Part shown: in pieces, positions 60,537 to 64,000 of the stretch
How positions within the stretch are numbered: the stretch's first letter is position 1
Layout of the letters: each line of letters opens with the position of its first letter
Source: Magicicada septendecula
Lineage: Eukaryota; Arthropoda; Insecta; Hemiptera; Cicadidae
Reading direction: 5' to 3'
Assembly: GCA_034769895.1 (NCBI GenBank)
Contig: CM068367.1
Coordinates: 313,099,986-313,163,985 of the forward strand
Length of the DNA stretch: 64,000 nt
Notes under the pieces: model-generated
The model's database searches: none
What the model was told of the DNA's origin: nothing
The model's input: the letters and a program-made list of their open reading frames with translations, nothing else
Position numbers and translations under genes: made by a program

Positions 60537-60565
60537 ACTTCCATTTCCTTAAGGAACATGGAAGT
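60537..60565. repeat. Terminal palindrome of R4
   Basis: ACTTCCATTTCCTTAAGG continues as AACATGGAAGT, an almost perfect palindrome with one bulged C. Variants mark the same place in the other copies (16,949-16,975; 56,649-56,675; 56,801-56,830). A palindrome near one end, plus internal tandem units, recalls Helentron/HINE-type elements, but also any hairpin-ended repeat. Confidence 0.7.
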
Positions 60566-60567
60566 AA

Positions 60568-61075
60568 AATTATATTGACTGGAAACGTGTAACCTAAATT
60601 TTAGGGTACTTCGATTTTTCTAATAGGCGTATACGTTTTTGTGTATAATTTGATTAAAATGCTTACATTTTCTACATAATATTCTTGTCTGCAAACTTAA
60701 AATTCAAATATTTTATTAAACTTTTTAATTATCAATCCTTTTCCACAAAGATTGCTAATACTTGTGCTTTAAGGGAATTGTAGTGGACTGTCAAAGCGGA
60801 TTACATTATATATAAATTTTATGTCCTACGTGTTAATACACTATAAGTCCTTGTAAAACATATTATTACAATGATTATACCATTTATATCAAACGATTTA
60901 TATTCATTATACAGTACATTTATCGATTTATATCAAACAAGTTTTGAGTAACAGTGTTATTAATAGTTGATAAGTCGGTTATTATAACATTTGAATTCAA
61001 TTTTTTATATTTAGTGACGAGTTTTTATTTATGGAAACTGTGACACAAGGACGCCGAAAAATTTTCGTTTGTCCA
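60568..61075. other. Unassigned AT-rich DNA
   Basis: No feature recognised. Confidence 0.35.
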
Positions 61076-61077
61076 GT

Positions 61078-61250
61078 CTTAGAGAGTAATGTATAATGCA
61101 TGTGGTTCCATGACCTGTGTTTTAATCGGTTTGGTTGACGTTCACTCTTAGGGTAGTGGAAGTGTGAGTTGAATTCGGGGGCCGCGTCTGGAATATCAAA
61201 GACCCGTTCACTTGTTCTTTTATTGTTTTTACTATAGCGGCCAAGAGGTA
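61078..61250 (+). repeat. Dispersed repeat family R1, copy 2
   Basis: Partner of 536-690; begins TTAGAGAGTAATGTATAATG and includes CGTCTGGAATATCAAAG, which also loosely resembles part of repeat R3 (CGTCTGGAATTACTTCAGG), so R1 and R3 may be parts of one element. Confidence 0.45.
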
Positions 61251-64000
61251 ATCTTATTTATAGAAAATTTATGTTAAATTTAGCTTTACATAAAATAAAT
61301 GTAGATTACTTTTATGCATAACATTTTAAGCATTAAAAATAGAATTATATTAAAAGTGGGCAGAAATTAGAGCACTTTAAAATTAATAATTTAACGTGAG
61401 ACGTAAAGAGTAAAAATTAAGTTCAGTAAATAATGTAACCTATATGGTGTCAATGAAGATTCGCTCTTCAAAAATGATAAAGCTGAATTGTGTAAAATAT
61501 TAGTATAAAATATGAGAAAACAATGTTGGTAGGGAAAAAATGGAAACATGCCTCATTCTTTGTGTGAGGTAATATGATGTATGGTGAAAGATTATTCTAA
61601 AATTTGAATAGAGAATACAGTTGAGAAGAAAAGAATAAGACTCGGTGTATTCTGAAAACAAGTGGTACTTTTATTATCATACAATAGAGAATTTGAAGAT
61701 TGCATAGTACAGATTTATTGAAATGAGATCGAATAGTTAGTTATCAATTCTAGGTTGCTGCGTGTATTATGTTACATGATATGTTCAATAAGACCACAAG
61801 TAATTTGGTAATTTTTGATTTGGTAGCTGATTAAGTAATTGGCTACTTAGCACATATCGTTATCATACCAGGGAACAGACCGCAGAACCGAAAACATTAG
61901 CTAGGTGATGGATGGTCCAAGGCGTAGTCGGAAGACACGCTCTTCTCCATTGTATGATACCCAGACTATTGACATTTTTTTACTCATATATTTATCAATG
62001 TGTATTGGAAATATCGACCACTGAAGATGTAAACCAGAAAATTATTAAAATTTAATTTTATACGTAATTTTGTAATAATTCGGGGCATGTTGCAAACCAA
62101 ACTATGGGTTTGGCAAAAGCAAGGCATTTTGCAATTTCAGAACTTTGAATATGTTATTAGGGAAACGCCCTTTACCAACAGTTTGAAAGCTTCAATTTCA
62201 GTTACATTATCATTTGTTTGTTACTATAGCATGACTAGTACTGCCTTGAACCCATGTACATAAGTTTCTACGTGGCTTGGACAAATTATTGTACGTGAAT
62301 ATCGACCATGGAGGAAAGTCGTCCATATATGTAAAAGATATTTCGTAATTAGAGCGCGTAAATACTAACAAAATATTAACATATATCGATATATTAAACA
62401 CTTAAGTTACAAAATAAGAACTGAAAAACAGATAGAAAATTAACCAACTAGACGGCACTAACATCAAAGGCATCTGCAACAAAATAATTCAAAATTTATT
62501 GCCTACAATAAAAGAAGCAGCTTCCTTCCTGATTCATAGTTCTAAACTATTGGGGTAACTTTTCAGTCTTCATTCTCCATATACTTCAGAACGTTCAGTT
62601 CCAAAGAAATAGTAAGATATGAAACGATTACGGCAGATCGTAATGGGGGTACGAACCATGTAATGCACCATCCGTTCTGAACGTTCTGAACACAAAATAA
62701 TTGGCCCGAAAAAACGCGTTAAAACTATGGATGCGCAATGAGATCTTTTGACACAGCGGAATCAGATAACCGTTTCATGTTTAATTATTTTAGCTGTACA
62801 TCAGTGGCTTTTGGTTCAGTCACACAAAGTCTATAATGAAGGCCTTAGAAATACAAAAGAGGTATTTTCAGATTCTGTCTGAAATGTATAAAACTTAGTA
62901 AGAAAATAAAATTGTGCCGTCATCAAATGAAGTACAAATACAGTGGAGAATAACCAGAGGGGTAGTGGCGAAGGATGCCACCAAACCAGTTTCCAGTATG
63001 AAAATACGATCACATAAGACGTTCGGGTATTACAATGGAACAGTGGTACATAAGTGATGTGTCAAATGTTAGATCTGAAAATGTGTAACATTGTTTAGAT
63101 AAATGGAGAAACGTGGATCTCCAATGTAAATTAGAACTTTATTTTCAATTAATGTATTTAACGTTTAGGAAAACCTAACAAATTTCAGTTATTACGTTAC
63201 AAAGACGACCATATTAAAACAATTAATAATACTTTTATTAAGTAATGTTATATTACTGTAGACGTTATATCGTGTTGTGACGATTTAAATTGTAACAGTA
63301 ATCGTAAAATAAAAAAAAAATTAAAAATTAAGTTTGCGAGCGATTAAGCAATTTTAAATCTCACTATAATACTTAAAACCCCTGTATGTACTCAGTATGA
63401 GAATAAGTAGTAATTAAGAAGTTCAAAGAAACTTTAATAAAAAGGCAAATTGTAAATAGTTATTATTGTCATATTTAACCCTTTGCTTGTTGTCAGGCGG
63501 TGACCTGTTAATTCCGGACTCGACATGTCTTCCGAGTCGTCTGTAATTTAGGATACGATAAAAATCATAATGTTAATAATTAAAAAATCTGAAGACACAG
63601 ATAGTCGTTAAAATAACTCATTAAAATTATATATGTTTATTAAGGTATAGTTTTTGTAATTAAAAATGTTAACTTAAATACAGATAGGGACTATATTCTC
63701 GCGGAGTAGTTGCCCCTCTCCCTTTTGTGAAGTACCAGTCGAAACGGGCAGAAAAACGCTCTCTCGCTATGTTGACCTCACAGAGTGCAGACGTACGAGC
63801 GAAAGCTCTGATAAAATGTTGTTAGTTTGTTTGTTTAATTTAAATGTAGTTTAGTAACTACTACTACAAAAAGCGTGTGGCATGTACCATTAACTAAAAA
63901 TATGTGGTAACAAGAAGAAATAATATGTAACAACAAAAGTAAGAGTGTTAAGCAAGATGACGACTCCCTTCAAGAAGTAACTCACATTTCAACATCATTC
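61251..64000. other. Unassigned DNA to the window end
   Basis: No gene, ribozyme or transposon relic recognised. Short open frames at 62,210-62,401 and 62,831-63,013 (minus) carry no known domain. A GC-richer patch at 63,690-63,800 could be a regulatory or transposon remnant. Confidence 0.35.

Larger units (their letters stand above)
58970..60567 (-). repeat. Composite repeat family R4, long inverted copy
   Basis: Minus-strand order from 60,567: palindrome, a stretch TCGTGTTCGAGATTATTGC, a CTGT microsatellite, six about 165-bp tandem units, linker (AAAGTACTTAATTTTGATAA), one ribozyme-bearing unit and ATGTATGGTTCTCCATACCG at the low-coordinate end. Colinear with 56.4-57.86 kb but with six tandem units and only one ribozyme unit. 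The frame at 58,965-59,285 (plus) crosses the ribozyme and is not a plausible gene. Confidence 0.8.

Overview
The window looks like intergenic DNA from an AT-rich animal genome, most likely an arthropod and probably an insect. The reasons are the eukaryotic transposon families present, the long dinucleotide microsatellites, the absence of prokaryotic gene layout, and relics of LINE, hAT, Tc1/mariner and Penelope-like elements of the kinds common in insects. I found no intact host protein gene and no rRNA or tRNA gene. Most long open frames are microsatellite artefacts or chance frames in AT-rich DNA. The only host-derived coding sequence I recognise is a frameshifted fragment of a peroxisomal mitochondrial-carrier-family gene (SLC25A17/PMP34-like) at about 10.1-10.6 kb, minus strand. 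Layout, 0-18 kb: mostly unassigned AT-rich DNA holding a DDE transposase relic (6.0-6.6 kb, minus), a LINE 3' end (7.4-8.0 kb, minus), the PMP34-like pseudogene, a second LINE 3' end (12.56-13.19 kb, plus), a hAT/ZBED-type transposase relic (14.6-15.4 kb, minus), part of a dispersed repeat (16.2-17.0 kb) and a well-formed hammerhead ribozyme motif (17,840-17,883, plus). 18.2-24.7 kb: a 3.0-kb LTR (LTR-A) followed by its primer-binding site, a weak LINE relic and a candidate solo LTR. 24.7-33 kb: mostly featureless, with a TTAA-flanked inverted-repeat element (30.2-30.4 kb) and a possible hAT-type end. 33.2-48.5 kb: a nested block of LTR retrotransposon pieces. LTR-B (3.0 kb, minus) is the inverted relative of LTR-A. 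It abuts a 1.95-kb LTR with a primer-binding site and a broken gag, which fuses directly into a second partial LTR copy; another related LTR follows, and then a third 3.1-kb LTR (LTR-C). 48.6-53 kb: a (TG)94 microsatellite beside an inverted pair of ribozyme-bearing repeats, two LINE 3' relics, and the C-terminal part of a Penelope-like GIY-YIG endonuclease. 54.5-55.8 kb: a Tc1/mariner-type element with 19-bp terminal inverted repeats and a DD37D transposase broken by several frameshifts. 56.4-60.6 kb: two inverted copies of a composite repeat containing about 165-bp tandem units, a palindrome, and hammerhead ribozyme motifs. In one copy two ribozyme units lie in tandem 298 bp apart. 60.6-64 kb: no recognisable gene. 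The most interesting theme is ribozymes. Hammerhead-like cores (CUGANGA, stem II, GAAAC, GUC) occur at six places in two repeat families, alongside a Penelope-like endonuclease relic. That fits what is known of Penelope-like elements and animal retrozymes, but these particular families may be undescribed. The second theme is a family of unusually long (about 3 kb) LTRs, three copies of which match in length, in their starts and in an internal landmark at about 1.95 kb. All reading was by eye, so percent identities, family names and exact ends need alignment.
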